DNA of 64,000 nt from assembly GCA_946529215.1 (NCBI GenBank), contig CAMMZC010000005.1, forward strand, positions 1-64,000, given 5' to 3'. The stretch is from an uncultured Clostridia bacterium (GTDB lineage Bacteria; Bacillota; Clostridia; TANB77; CAG-508). The notes beneath the pieces are model-generated. The model saw nothing but the letters and a program-made list of their open reading frames with translations, ran no database searches and was not told where the DNA came from. Made by a program: the position numbers and the translations under genes. Of the stretch, positions 11,308 through 21,750 are shown in pieces. Position 1 is the stretch's first letter. The number at the start of each line of letters is the position of its first letter.

Positions 11308-11781
11308 TTATTTTCTATCATCATTTATTTCATGTATAGAAAAACATCTATTTTTAATCATTCTTTTTAATATTTGAGGTTTTAATGGATATTGCTCTAT
11401 TTTATCTAGATCAATCCAATCATATCTAAGTTCATCTTCGCCTTCAATATTTTTTATTGAGTCTATTATTTTTTTGTCTGCATCATCTTTAAAATCAACT
11501 CTGTAAACAAACATTATCTCATGATATGGCATATCATCTGCATCAAAGAAGTTTTCTATAGTTGAAACATATTCTAAAATTTCAATTTCTTTTCCCATTT
11601 CTTCTTTTATTTCTCTTTTTAAAGTGTCTTCTGAACTTTCTCCAATTTTCACTCTTCCACCAACTAAAGCCATATGACTTTCATTTACATTATTATGAAC
11701 AAGTAGTTTGTTATTATGAATTATTAATGCACAAGCTCTAATATTTAGTTTTTTATTATCTAAAATTACAGTTAAATCCAT
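11308..11781 (-). CDS. NUDIX hydrolase
   Basis: GGRVKIGESSEDTLKREIKEEMG Nudix box. Confidence 0.9.
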   Translation of the reverse strand: MDLTVILDNKKLNIRACALIIHNNKLLVHNNVNESHMALVGGRVKIGESSEDTLKREIKEEMGKEIEILEYVSTIENFFDADDMPYHEIMFVYRVDFKDDADKKIIDSIKNIEGEDELRYDWIDLDKIEQYPLKPQILKRMIKNRCFSIHEINDDRK

Positions 11782-11795
11782 TTTTGTTCCTCCTT

Positions 11796-11829
11796 TTCCA
11801 CAATTTTACCACAAATTGTGGAAAAGTAA
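11796..11829 (-). promoter_or_regulatory. Promoter TTTACT-N16-TAAAAT overlapped by inverted repeat TTTTCCACAATTT-N6-AAATTGTGGAAAA
   Basis: Shared with sites near 15098 and 16801. Confidence 0.55.
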
Positions 11830-11866
11830 AGAGGTTATTGTAAATCCTTTATTTTTAAGAAAACTT

Positions 11867-14800
11867 TTATAAAATATTATTATTTGCTTCAGATAGATAT
11901 TTACCTGGAATTTTATTTTTTAATCTCCAAATAAAACTAACCGGATTATTTCCCTTATGACTTACATGTGTACATTCCCCCAAATAAATATATGGACTGG
12001 CTTTGCCATTTTTGTTTCCATCTATTGTTTTATACTCTCTGACAAATAAAGAAACTCTACCATTACTATGAATATATCTCTGTACTTTTTTACTTTTTTC
12101 TGTATCTCTATGTTGGCTTTGCCAATGAAATAAACTATCACTTATTGCATAATCCTTATACAAAGTTAATTCAGAGAAATCCTTTTCCGATTTATTAAGT
12201 GTTACGAAAAAAACATCCAAATCTTTATCTTTAAGATACATTACTCCTTCAGTTAATGGACCATAAAAATCTTCTCTATAATATTCAAGCCCTGCCAAAA
12301 TTTGTGCTTGTGTATATTTGCAATGAACTTCTAATGGACATATAAAATCATAGCTATTCTTTATAGGTACACAATTAATTTGTTCATATAAAATATCTAA
12401 TATATCTAATATTTCATTCTTTATAAGGTTATTGCTTATAATCTTTTCTATTCCTTCTTTAATAGATTTTATTCCTTCTATTTCTGGATTTTTCACATAA
12501 AATGTATAATATAACATATTCCTTAATATTGTTTTCTCTTTATCAAGTTCTATATTCGGATTTTTTATATAATTTCTTGCAAATTCAATTAATTTAGGAG
12601 AATCCATTGACAATAAATTAACTATCCTTTTACATAGAAATTCCTCATTATCATATTTAATATCTTGTATAATTTCAGCTTCTACACATAATCTTGTAAA
12701 AGTTCTTTTTCCGTTATAAAACTCGTTCAAAGGAATATTATAATATTTTAAGAAATTCCTTAAATTTAACTTTTCTCCTGTATCATTTTCAAAATTTTTT
12801 ATTTTATTAATTAAAGCATCTTTATTATTCTTTAATCCTTTTATATTTCTTAAAACATATTCTTTTGCCTGCTTTTCCAATTTTATAAAACATCCTTTAG
12901 GTAATGAAACAAATCCATCTTTTACATAGCTTTCAACTGATTTCTTTGTTTTCCCTATTAATGCTCTATATTTATCTGCAAATTTGTAATTTTTGTTAGA
13001 CTGCCCTATAAAGTCCAATACTGTCAAACATTCTTTTCCATCTACTATTCTTAATCCTCTACCTAATTGTTGTAAAAATATAGTTATACTTTCTGTTGGC
13101 CTTAAAAATAATATTGTATTTATTTGTGGTATATCAATACCCTCATTAAATAAATCAACAGTAAAGATTACCTTTATGCTTCCATCTACTAATTTTTTCG
13201 AAGCATTTTTCCTAATTTCATCATTACTATTTCCTGTTAATGCAATTGCCGGAATCCCAGAATTATTAAATTCATTTGCCATAAATTCGGCATGTTTTAT
13301 ACTAACACAAAATCCTAAAGCTTTCACATTTTCTATATCGTCTACATACTTTATAGTGTTTGTTATTATATCTTTAGCTCTTCTTTTAGCTTTTTCAGTA
13401 TCAAATACATATACATTTTCTAATTCAGAGACTTCATATCCTCCTCGTGTCCACTTCAAATCTGATAAGTCTACAAAATCTGACACTCCAAAATATTGAA
13501 ACGGACATAATAATTTGTGGTCAATTGCTTCAGGTAATCTTAATTCATATGCCATTTTATTATCGAAAAATTTGGTTATGTCTTCTCCATCCATTCTTTC
13601 AGGTGTTGCAGTTAAACCTAATAATACTTTTGGTTTATAATAATCCAATATCTTTTTATAAGATTGTGCAGCTCCATGATGAACCTCATCTATAACTATA
13701 TAATCATAAAAATCTGGAGAAGTTCTTTCTATTAATTTGGTTGAATTTAAACTTTGTATACTTACAAATAAATTTTCAATTGATTCTGGTTTATTCTTTT
13801 CAACTAATAATTCTCCAAAATTCAAATCTTTACAAATATATCTAAAAGTATCTCTACTTTTCTTCAATATTTCTTTTCTATGTGCAACATATAATAGTCT
13901 AGCTCTTGGATTTTCTTCTCTAAATTTTTTATAATCAAAAGCTGAAATTACCGTCTTTCCAACTCCAGTAGCTGCAACAATTAAATTTTTATACCTTCCA
14001 AAAATTTTTCTTTCAGCTTCAAGATTTTCCAATATTTCCTTTTGATATGTATAGGGTTTTATATCTAACTCAAATGTCATATCAGTTCTATTATTATTTG
14101 ACTTATTTAATGCATTTTTTAAATGTTCTCTACTCTTTTCACTGTTATCAAAAGTTTCAAATGTGCTATCGTTCCAGTAAGTTTCAAATGTTGCATTTAT
14201 TTTAGCTATTATTTCAAAAGATTCTTTTTCAGACAATTTAACATTCCATTCTAGTCCAGATGTCATTGCTATATCTGACATATTTGAAGAACCTATATAA
14301 GCAGTTGTAAATCCATTTTCTCTTCTAAAAATATACGCTTTAGCATGTAATCTTGTTCTTTTAGTATCATAAGATATTTTAATTTCTGTATTTGGTAATT
14401 TAGCTAATTCTTCTATTGCTTTAAAATCTGTAGCTTCCATATATGATGTTGTAATGATTTTTATTTTTTTTCCACTCTCAGCAAAGTATTTTAACTCTTC
14501 TAATATCTTTCTTAATCCGCTCCATTTAATAAATGAAACCAACATGTATATTTCATCTGAAGAAAAGATTTCTCTTTTCATTTCTTCCTGTAAATTAGGC
14601 TCTAGTTTTGCCCCTGTAAACAAGGAAGCTCTAGCAATAGATTTTTCTGGTCTTATAACCTGATTATCAAACAAAGTATAATTCATTTTGTCATAAACAT
14701 ATGTTAAAACTTCTGCACTTTGGGCTATTTTTAACTCCTCAAATTCTTCTTCATTTAACTTTTGTTTTAAGAGTTCAATAATATCATTGCATAATTCTAT

Positions 14801-15004
14801 TTGCTTTATTAAATATTCCTGTGCTTCTTTAGTTTCATCTCTTAAATATTCTAAAGCTGTTTTTGTTATTTCTGAAATATATTGTGTTAAAAATGTTTTT
14901 GCATCTTCACTATCTAAATTTTCTCTACCTACAATAAGATTTCCATTGTTTATCTCCTTTAAAATTTTATTATTTATAATCTCTTCATATATTCCATTTT
15001 TCAT
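11867..15004 (-). CDS. PLD-like nuclease plus SF2 helicase plus DUF3427-type C-terminus
   Basis: HAKAYIFRRENGFTTAYIGSSNMS (PLD HxK), VAATGVGKTVISA, VIDEVHHGAA, QQLGRGLR. Confidence 0.85.
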   Translation of the reverse strand: MKNGIYEEIINNKILKEINNGNLIVGRENLDSEDAKTFLTQYISEITKTALEYLRDETKEAQEYLIKQIELCNDIIELLKQKLNEEEFEELKIAQSAEVLTYVYDKMNYTLFDNQVIRPEKSIARASLFTGAKLEPNLQEEMKREIFSSDEIYMLVSFIKWSGLRKILEELKYFAESGKKIKIITTSYMEATDFKAIEELAKLPNTEIKISYDTKRTRLHAKAYIFRRENGFTTAYIGSSNMSDIAMTSGLEWNVKLSEKESFEIIAKINATFETYWNDSTFETFDNSEKSREHLKNALNKSNNNRTDMTFELDIKPYTYQKEILENLEAERKIFGRYKNLIVAATGVGKTVISAFDYKKFREENPRARLLYVAHRKEILKKSRDTFRYICKDLNFGELLVEKNKPESIENLFVSIQSLNSTKLIERTSPDFYDYIVIDEVHHGAAQSYKKILDYYKPKVLLGLTATPERMDGEDITKFFDNKMAYELRLPEAIDHKLLCPFQYFGVSDFVDLSDLKWTRGGYEVSELENVYVFDTEKAKRRAKDIITNTIKYVDDIENVKALGFCVSIKHAEFMANEFNNSGIPAIALTGNSNDEIRKNASKKLVDGSIKVIFTVDLFNEGIDIPQINTILFLRPTESITIFLQQLGRGLRIVDGKECLTVLDFIGQSNKNYKFADKYRALIGKTKKSVESYVKDGFVSLPKGCFIKLEKQAKEYVLRNIKGLKNNKDALINKIKNFENDTGEKLNLRNFLKYYNIPLNEFYNGKRTFTRLCVEAEIIQDIKYDNEEFLCKRIVNLLSMDSPKLIEFARNYIKNPNIELDKEKTILRNMLYYTFYVKNPEIEGIKSIKEGIEKIISNNLIKNEILDILDILYEQINCVPIKNSYDFICPLEVHCKYTQAQILAGLEYYREDFYGPLTEGVMYLKDKDLDVFFVTLNKSEKDFSELTLYKDYAISDSLFHWQSQHRDTEKSKKVQRYIHSNGRVSLFVREYKTIDGNKNGKASPYIYLGECTHVSHKGNNPVSFIWRLKNKIPGKYLSEANNNIL

Positions 15005-15097
15005 ATAACCACCTTCCCAATTATTATATTCCTTTACAGAAAAACTATTTTAAATTTCTGTACTTTCATTCATCAATATCTAAAAAGTTCTTCTTTT

Positions 15098-15131
15098 TCT
15101 ACAATCTTATTATAAGTTGTAGAAAAGTAAA
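15098..15131 (-). promoter_or_regulatory. Promoter TTTACT-N16-TAAGAT with inverted repeat TTTTCTACAA...TTGTAGAAAA
   Basis: Covaries with the 11796 site (CCACAA/TTGTGG versus CTACAA/TTGTAG). Confidence 0.5.
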
Positions 15132-15246
15132 TGCTTTTTTGAAATCAATCTATTTCTTCTTATAAATAAAATCAAGTCTCAATAAAAGTGTATAAACATT
15201 AATTAGACCTGATTTTAAAAAAAGTTTAATCCTTTTCACTACAATT

Positions 15247-16743
15247 TTATTCTTCTGGTACATTTAATTCTTCCCATGTTTTAAGTATAAAATTATAATT
15301 ATCTCCGTTTGCATCTTTCATTTTATTAATATATTCAACCATTCTATATACAGAATCAGGATGATTATTAGCTAATAAAACACCTTTTGAAGGTTTCATC
15401 TTTTCATAAACTAATCCGTCCCAATACATTCTTAATTGATATACGTCTTTAGGTGAAGTCTTTATTTTTTTTCCTTCATAAATAGTTATTTCATTATTAC
15501 TACAATGATATAAATCAATTCTTAATTTCATATCTTCTTCAAAAACATATTGTTCTGTTGTTATTGTATCATTTGAATTATTATATGCCTTTAAATTAGA
15601 TTGAAGATTTTGAAACATTTTAACTTCATTATATTCATCATTAGACTCTTCTACTTCCTTAATAGTTGGATATTTTTGTTTTATCCATCTGATTAAAGCA
15701 TCATACTTACTATCGTTTGTTTTAAATGAATTTTTTGATGTTTTAGTTTCTGGTAATTTGTTTTTGTCTTCAGAAATTACATCTATTATTCCTAAAAAAT
15801 AATTATAACTATTATGTTTTGCTTTATTCCATATTTCAGAAAATAAATTATATGCTAATGCTCTTCCATTTATTCTGATTTCAACTCCAGAAGATGACAT
15901 ATTTCTTTTATAATATCTAATGTTGTCTCCTGATTTTATAGATCCAAAAATATAATTTATTTTTACATTACCATTTCCCAAATCACATATTTCAGAATTT
16001 TCTTTAAATATTTCTTCCCAATTTGGCAACAATGCTGTTACATTTTCGTCTTTTCTTAAACTATTATTAACAAATAATTTTACATTAATTTTACATTTGT
16101 TATCTTCAATAATTTTAGAATATGTAAAAGCAGTATCTTCAATAAAATAATCTATCATTCTTTCATATGATGTATTATAGTTTGCACCAGGTATACCTTC
16201 TGTTAATGTACTTAATAACACTTTATCAATTTTAAATTCAATAATAGTACCTGTATCATTATAATTTCCAGGCCAATTTGAATCTTGAATATTTATTATT
16301 TTAGCAGTCCAATTCTCTGTTTGATATGGAGCATTTATTACTTCAAAGGAATTATTTTCCAAATCTTCTTTAGTCCTTGTATATATTTTCCAATTTTTGT
16401 TTTCCTTATCAGCAGCTGCTAATGCATGTTTTAACCCAAAACCGTGTTCATTCAAAGGGCTTTCTTGAGACTTTTTATTTCCTATACTTAATGCATTATC
16501 TAAATTATTTATCCCTGTACCTGTATCCTCTATTTGTATTAAAATATCATTATCATCATTAACCTTAAATATAATATTAACCTGTTTATTCTGCAAATAC
16601 TTTGAATTTATACCTGTTAAATTAGAAATACTATTATCTATAAATTCAAAAATTATCTGTTGAATATTGTCAAAATTTCCTCCTAATCCTTCCCACATTT
16701 CTTCTATTTTAATTCCATTATTAATCGCTTTCTCTTTTTCCAT
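15247..16743 (-). CDS. GHKL (HSP90/MORC-like) ATPase
   Basis: FIDNSISNLTG, IQIEDTGTGINNLDNALSIGNKKS, HGFGLKHALAA. Confidence 0.85.
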   Translation of the reverse strand: MEKEKAINNGIKIEEMWEGLGGNFDNIQQIIFEFIDNSISNLTGINSKYLQNKQVNIIFKVNDDNDILIQIEDTGTGINNLDNALSIGNKKSQESPLNEHGFGLKHALAAADKENKNWKIYTRTKEDLENNSFEVINAPYQTENWTAKIINIQDSNWPGNYNDTGTIIEFKIDKVLLSTLTEGIPGANYNTSYERMIDYFIEDTAFTYSKIIEDNKCKINVKLFVNNSLRKDENVTALLPNWEEIFKENSEICDLGNGNVKINYIFGSIKSGDNIRYYKRNMSSSGVEIRINGRALAYNLFSEIWNKAKHNSYNYFLGIIDVISEDKNKLPETKTSKNSFKTNDSKYDALIRWIKQKYPTIKEVEESNDEYNEVKMFQNLQSNLKAYNNSNDTITTEQYVFEEDMKLRIDLYHCSNNEITIYEGKKIKTSPKDVYQLRMYWDGLVYEKMKPSKGVLLANNHPDSVYRMVEYINKMKDANGDNYNFILKTWEELNVPEE

Positions 16744-16800
16744 TTCTCCTCCTTTTCTATTATATAACCATTTTTAAATATATAATATTAGTTATTTATT

Positions 16801-16832
16801 ATAATTTTATCACAAAATTTGGAAAAGTAAAT
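16801..16832 (-). promoter_or_regulatory. Promoter TTTACT-N16-TAAAAT, third copy of the shared motif
   Basis: Minus strand TTTACTTTTCCAAATTTTGTGATAAAAT. Confidence 0.5.
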
Positions 16833-16865
16833 ATTTTATTTTAATTTTTTTATTCAAATCTCTTC

Positions 16866-18449
16866 CTAAAACCCAATCAACCTTTTTTTCTTACCACTCC
16901 CTACATTCATACTTTCCAAAGCAGAAACAATATCTTTAGAAGTAATCGTATTTATGTTTTTACTATCAGTATTTGCGATTCTTGTAGATTGTTCAAATTT
17001 TGTTTTTTCAAAAACATTTCTAACATATCTACCATTTCCGAAATCTTCTTGCAATCTTGCTTTTTCAAAATTTTTAAGCAAAACTTCCTCACAATTTGTA
17101 GTAAGTTTATATTTTTCTTTTTTGCATAATCCCATAAAAATCTGCATTAATTCATTTGCGCTATAATCCGGAAAATCTATTGTAAATTGTATTCTACTTT
17201 CAAATCCAGGGTTTAATTTTATTAATTCTTTCATTTCATTTGTATATCCTGCTAAAATAATACAAATCTCATCTCTATGATCTTCCATTTCTTTTATAAG
17301 TGTTGCAATCGCTTCATCTTCAAAGCCTCCTCTTGTACTAGATACTAAACTATATGCTTCGTCTATAAACAAAACTCCTCCAATTGCTTTTTCTACTGTT
17401 TCATGTACTTTTTGCGCTGTCCATCCAACATATTTTGCTACTAGATCTCTACCATGTATCTCAACAAATTCTCCATTTCCTGGTAATATGTTTTCCTCAT
17501 CAAATAATTTTCCAATTACTCTTGCTACACTTGTTTTTCCAGTTCCTGGGTTTCCATTAAAACACATGTGAAGTGTAGGCATTTTGCCACGTTCTTTATT
17601 TAATTTTACATAGTTCAATATTTTTTGAACTTCTTCTTTTATACCATTTAGCCCTATTAGCTTATCTAATTCTTCTTTTGCAGTTGTTTTTTGTTTTTCT
17701 TTTCTAAATTTTTTTCTCTTTGATACATTTGAGTTAGTTTTTCCACTTTTCTTTTTTAACATGTCATTACTAACCATTTTTATATCTTTACTTTTGCATT
17801 CTACAATTAGTTGCATAACTTCATTTTTTATTTTCCAAAATGGTTGATCTGAAAATTCTTTTATATCTTGCCTTTTATATTTTAAATTGTTTTTATCAAA
17901 AATGTTTCTACAATACATTATTTTGTCTTCTAAAGATATTTTTTCTATAGTCATTCTCCAACTAGCTAAAAAGCCTAGTTCTGCATCTGTTTCTCCTTCA
18001 CACCAATTTGTATCTTCAAAAACAAAAACTTTATCATTATATATTTTCATTATTCTTTCTATTGCTTCTAAATTATCTATATAATTAATTCTTAATTTTC
18101 TGTCATTTATAACTATTATACCATCTTCTACTACGGCAATCTTTTCAAATGGTGAGTCTTTTCTATTATTTACCAATTTATCAAGATAACAGATTCTATC
18201 ATTTGGAATAATATTATATTTGTAAAAAATTTTTCCAGTAACTTTTAGAAGTCCATCTAACAAATTATAAGAAGAATCATCTCTTACAATTATATTAAAA
18301 TTACCAAAATCAACTTCTCCTTTATTTCTCAACTTTTTGTATATTATCATATTTTTAAGTACTTCTTTATTTTGCACAACTCCACACAAATTATCTAGTT
18401 CATCTATTATTTTTTCATCTTCTGCATTTAATTCATACTCTTTTAACAT
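16866..18449 (-). CDS. CbbX/SpoVK-like AAA+ ATPase with an additional N-terminal domain
   Basis: LIGLNGIKEEVQKILNYVKLNKERGK, CFNGNPGTGKTSVARVIGKLF, GVLFIDEAYSL. Confidence 0.9.
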   Translation of the reverse strand: MLKEYELNAEDEKIIDELDNLCGVVQNKEVLKNMIIYKKLRNKGEVDFGNFNIIVRDDSSYNLLDGLLKVTGKIFYKYNIIPNDRICYLDKLVNNRKDSPFEKIAVVEDGIIVINDRKLRINYIDNLEAIERIMKIYNDKVFVFEDTNWCEGETDAELGFLASWRMTIEKISLEDKIMYCRNIFDKNNLKYKRQDIKEFSDQPFWKIKNEVMQLIVECKSKDIKMVSNDMLKKKSGKTNSNVSKRKKFRKEKQKTTAKEELDKLIGLNGIKEEVQKILNYVKLNKERGKMPTLHMCFNGNPGTGKTSVARVIGKLFDEENILPGNGEFVEIHGRDLVAKYVGWTAQKVHETVEKAIGGVLFIDEAYSLVSSTRGGFEDEAIATLIKEMEDHRDEICIILAGYTNEMKELIKLNPGFESRIQFTIDFPDYSANELMQIFMGLCKKEKYKLTTNCEEVLLKNFEKARLQEDFGNGRYVRNVFEKTKFEQSTRIANTDSKNINTITSKDIVSALESMNVGSGKKKRLIGF

Positions 18450-18453
18450 AAAA

Positions 18454-18503
18454 AAACCTCCTTAATTACTACCTTTAAATTATATAGTAAATTAAGGAGG
18501 TTT
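18454..18503 (-). terminator. Hairpin followed by T7 whose 3' arm contains the Shine-Dalgarno of the AAA+ gene
   Basis: Minus strand AAACCTCCTTAATTTACTA-loop-TAGTAATTAAGGAGGTTTTTTTATG. Confidence 0.7.
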
Positions 18504-18555
18504 ACAAGTTGCTCGGTCACATATTGTATCTTTGATCTGTTTCTTTAATTATTTA

Positions 18556-19542
18556 TTAATACCTCTTCCCCGCTTCTTTAATCACATCTTTTATACTATT
18601 CACAAGGCTTGCAGGCTTTTTTACTGTAACCAAATCCAAATTTCTCATAGTCCAAAGTTTAAATCCAAGTGGATTTGCTTTAAGTTTCATTTTAAATGTA
18701 TTTTCATTTATTGGCTCTATTTCTATATTTTTTCCGAATTTTTCCATAACTTCACCAAGCAAAAATTCATTACATTCTACCTCAATTTCCACTTCATCTC
18801 CACTAAACACTTCTACAGAGCTATCTGCATAATGTTCTATATCTTTTTCTGTCATCTTTATTTTGACCTTTTCATCTAATTCGTTTAAATTTTTTATTCT
18901 ATCTAATCTATAATGATAAAGCTCTGTATTTCCTTCTTTTATTCCAAGCATATAGAATTGTTGCTTATCATAAACCAAAGCATAAGGTGAAACTTTAGGG
19001 GTACTTACAATTTGCTTTGTTATTTTATTTCCAACTATGCAATATTTCCAATATTCAAATTCAATTTTATTTTTATGAATAATACTATTTGAAATGTCTT
19101 CAATATTTTTTATTACTTCTATATTATTTGTTTTTCCTTTTGGAGAATAAATTCTATAATTTTTTATTTTTTCGTTTTCATATACAGTTTGCAAATTTTT
19201 ACACTTTTTTATTATTCCTTTCGCCATTCTTTGCTCTATAAAAGTAGAATAACTAAAAGTATCTATTATAGCTCTAATCTCCCCTGGCTCAAAATCTGTC
19301 TCTGGATCATTTGTAATATAATACCCTATTTTATTATCATTATATGTACTTATATCATACCCAAATTTTTGCTTAAGTAAATTGATATTTCTTCTAATTG
19401 TTCTTGGGTCAATATCTATTTCATAGATTTCATTTATCTTATTTCTTATATCTGTAATTGATAATTTATGGTCTTCATCACTATATTTTTTTAATATATT
19501 TAATATGTATAATATATTTCCATTTTTCTCATATAATTCCAT
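18556..19542 (-). CDS. WYL-domain transcriptional regulator with N-terminal HTH
   Basis: ISNSIIHKNKIEFEYWKY...VSPYALVYDKQQFYMLG...LDRIKNL. Confidence 0.88.
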   Translation of the reverse strand: MELYEKNGNILYILNILKKYSDEDHKLSITDIRNKINEIYEIDIDPRTIRRNINLLKQKFGYDISTYNDNKIGYYITNDPETDFEPGEIRAIIDTFSYSTFIEQRMAKGIIKKCKNLQTVYENEKIKNYRIYSPKGKTNNIEVIKNIEDISNSIIHKNKIEFEYWKYCIVGNKITKQIVSTPKVSPYALVYDKQQFYMLGIKEGNTELYHYRLDRIKNLNELDEKVKIKMTEKDIEHYADSSVEVFSGDEVEIEVECNEFLLGEVMEKFGKNIEIEPINENTFKMKLKANPLGFKLWTMRNLDLVTVKKPASLVNSIKDVIKEAGKRY

Positions 19543-19605
19543 ATCTTCGTTTCCTTTCTTTTTGTTACTATATGTTCAATTCAAATCTCCTGTTAGTAGT
19601 TAAAT

Positions 19606-21090
19606 CTAATCTCCTACAATCTCTTTAAATCTTTCCCAAATTTTAACCATTGCATAAGTATCTAACTTACAATACTCTAGTAGTCCTTCTCGTATTCTTT
19701 GAGCTTCTTCTTTTGTTTTATTTCTTAAACTTAAAAATGTATCAGAAGCTTCACCTCCATTATGCACCACAGGAAGTTTGTGATAATCTAGTTCAGGGTC
19801 ATTTGGGTAAAGTGCTGGTAAAACTGCTTTAATTGAATATGATCCATTCATTTCTTTCATGTAATATTCTCTTCTTCTAAATGGTGGCATAAAATCAACC
19901 ATATTACTATTTATTCTTTCTAAATCTTTTGCTAAATCAAGAAACATTTTTGCAAGTTCTCTGTTTCTTACAGGCTCAAAACTACTGTTATAAATAATTA
20001 TGCTTCCATTATCTGGTATATCTTTTATCATACTTTCTGCAAAATGTCTTATAAAATCTCTATCATCTATCTCAGCTAAAAATTCTCTATGTTCTATTTG
20101 TGCACTTTCTTCTTTAATAATGTGTAGCGAATATTGAAAAGGAAGTTGTTGATAAGGCCAAGTTCCTTCATATTCAGGAATTGCAAATTCAAAAGTTTCA
20201 AAATCCAAGAAATATAACGGATATTTTAAAGAATCCATTAAATTTTTTATAGGTTCTTTTTCAATTTTTGGCTCTAGTTTATTAATCTCAAAATCTATTT
20301 GTTCTAAAAACTTTTCATTTAATTTTTCATTTTGCAAATCTTCAAAACTTATCTTCCCATTTTTATATAATTCAAATTTTTTAGTCCATTCCATTTTAAA
20401 AATATCAAAAACATTTGGCTTTGGCAAATCTTTTGTACAATATTCCCAATAATCACATACATACGGTTTTCTACAAGCCATCCCCAAATTTGGTTCTGGT
20501 TCATTTTCTTTTGTGTATTTATCCATATATTCATTTATGTTTTTTATATTTGCTTCAATTTCATCTAATTTTGATTTAGCAATATCTGTTACATCTTCTA
20601 TTATAAAAAGTTTATCAAGCTCTAATTTCTCATGAAAAACGTATTTGTTATTTATATAAACTAAATTTGCTTTTTTTATATTAAAACCTAATTTTGATAA
20701 AACATAATATTGATAAGACACATCATCTAAATTAATATCTTTTAAACTTGCAGCACTTTTTACTTCATAGAATTCAATTCCATCTTCAAAATTTTTTAAA
20801 ATATCTACACTGCAAAAATTATTTTCATACATAAATGAAGCCTCTGTAATTATATTTGGCTTTTGTTGCAATAACTGCTTCGTTTTTTCTAACATTATAT
20901 TTAGGTCTTTATTAAATTCTACATCTTCATATTTTCCAAATAATCCTTTTGCTAAAATACCGACTGCCATCCCATTTTTAAAAACAGAATCTCTTGCTTT
21001 TATTACAGCTTCTTCAGGTTTGTATTTTTCCATCCATAGTTTTTTTGTACACCCCAAGGCACTACAATATTTAGACTTTGATAAATTCAT
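19606..21090 (-). CDS. DUF2779-type protein (putative nuclease)
   Basis: MNLSKSKYCSALGCTKKLWMEKYKPE, YFLDFETFEFAIPEYEGTWPYQQLPFQYSLH, LLEYCKLDTYAMVKIW. Confidence 0.85.
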   Translation of the reverse strand: MNLSKSKYCSALGCTKKLWMEKYKPEEAVIKARDSVFKNGMAVGILAKGLFGKYEDVEFNKDLNIMLEKTKQLLQQKPNIITEASFMYENNFCSVDILKNFEDGIEFYEVKSAASLKDINLDDVSYQYYVLSKLGFNIKKANLVYINNKYVFHEKLELDKLFIIEDVTDIAKSKLDEIEANIKNINEYMDKYTKENEPEPNLGMACRKPYVCDYWEYCTKDLPKPNVFDIFKMEWTKKFELYKNGKISFEDLQNEKLNEKFLEQIDFEINKLEPKIEKEPIKNLMDSLKYPLYFLDFETFEFAIPEYEGTWPYQQLPFQYSLHIIKEESAQIEHREFLAEIDDRDFIRHFAESMIKDIPDNGSIIIYNSSFEPVRNRELAKMFLDLAKDLERINSNMVDFMPPFRRREYYMKEMNGSYSIKAVLPALYPNDPELDYHKLPVVHNGGEASDTFLSLRNKTKEEAQRIREGLLEYCKLDTYAMVKIWERFKEIVGD

Positions 21091-21323
21091 ATTTACAAAT
21101 CACCTCTTTAACTATATAATTAAAATATAATCAGGTAAACATACTTGGTCATAAAATGTTAGTTTAATTATATACTAAAATTTTTTAAAATTAAATACTT
21201 TATTTAATATTTTTATATAATATTTTAGTATATTATAACTAGTAATTAACTTTCTAACTATTAGTAAGTTTATTATTATGTAAATTATGGTATACTATAT
21301 AAAAACAATATTAGGAGGTAATT

Positions 21324-21665
21324 ATGAACGCAGAAGTAAAATCTGAAATGGACAGAGCCTTTGGTTCTATATTAAAACAATATAGAAATAAAATGGATTA
21401 CACTCAAGCAGATATGGCAGAAAAATTAGGGATTTCTGAAAAATATGTTTCAAGAGTTGAAACAGGAATTGGTGGAATTAGTAAAGAAACTTTAGCAAAA
21501 TACATAAATATTTTAGGAATTACTCCAAACTTATTCTACAAAGAATTTGTTACTAATCCGAGAGTAAAAAAAGAAATTGAAGTTTCAGAAAAGCTTTCAG
21601 AACTTTCAACAGAAAAATTGGAAGTTGTATTACAAATGGCTAAAATGATAAAAGATTTAAAATAA
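21324..21665 (+). CDS. XRE-family HTH regulator
   Basis: LKQYRNKMDYTQADMAEKLGISEKYVSRVETG. Confidence 0.92.
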   Translation: MNAEVKSEMDRAFGSILKQYRNKMDYTQADMAEKLGISEKYVSRVETGIGGISKETLAKYINILGITPNLFYKEFVTNPRVKKEIEVSEKLSELSTEKLEVVLQMAKMIKDLK

Positions 21666-21671
21666 GACGTT

Positions 21672-21710
21672 AAAATGTACGTATTAAATATAAATTAATA
21701 CGTACATTTT
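21672..21710. terminator. Intrinsic terminator
   Basis: AAAATGTACGTATTA / TAATACGTACATTTT. Confidence 0.85.
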
Positions 21711-21750
21711 TATATATTTGCACAATTCGTCACAATTTAATCTAGCCACA

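Noticed and set aside
12993-13499. 168-aa + strand ORF inside the helicase gene
   Set aside because: Antisense to a strong conserved CDS; composition typical of shadow ORFs in AT-rich genomes. The same applies to 2888..3481, 25288..25659, 21920..22318 and similar ORFs
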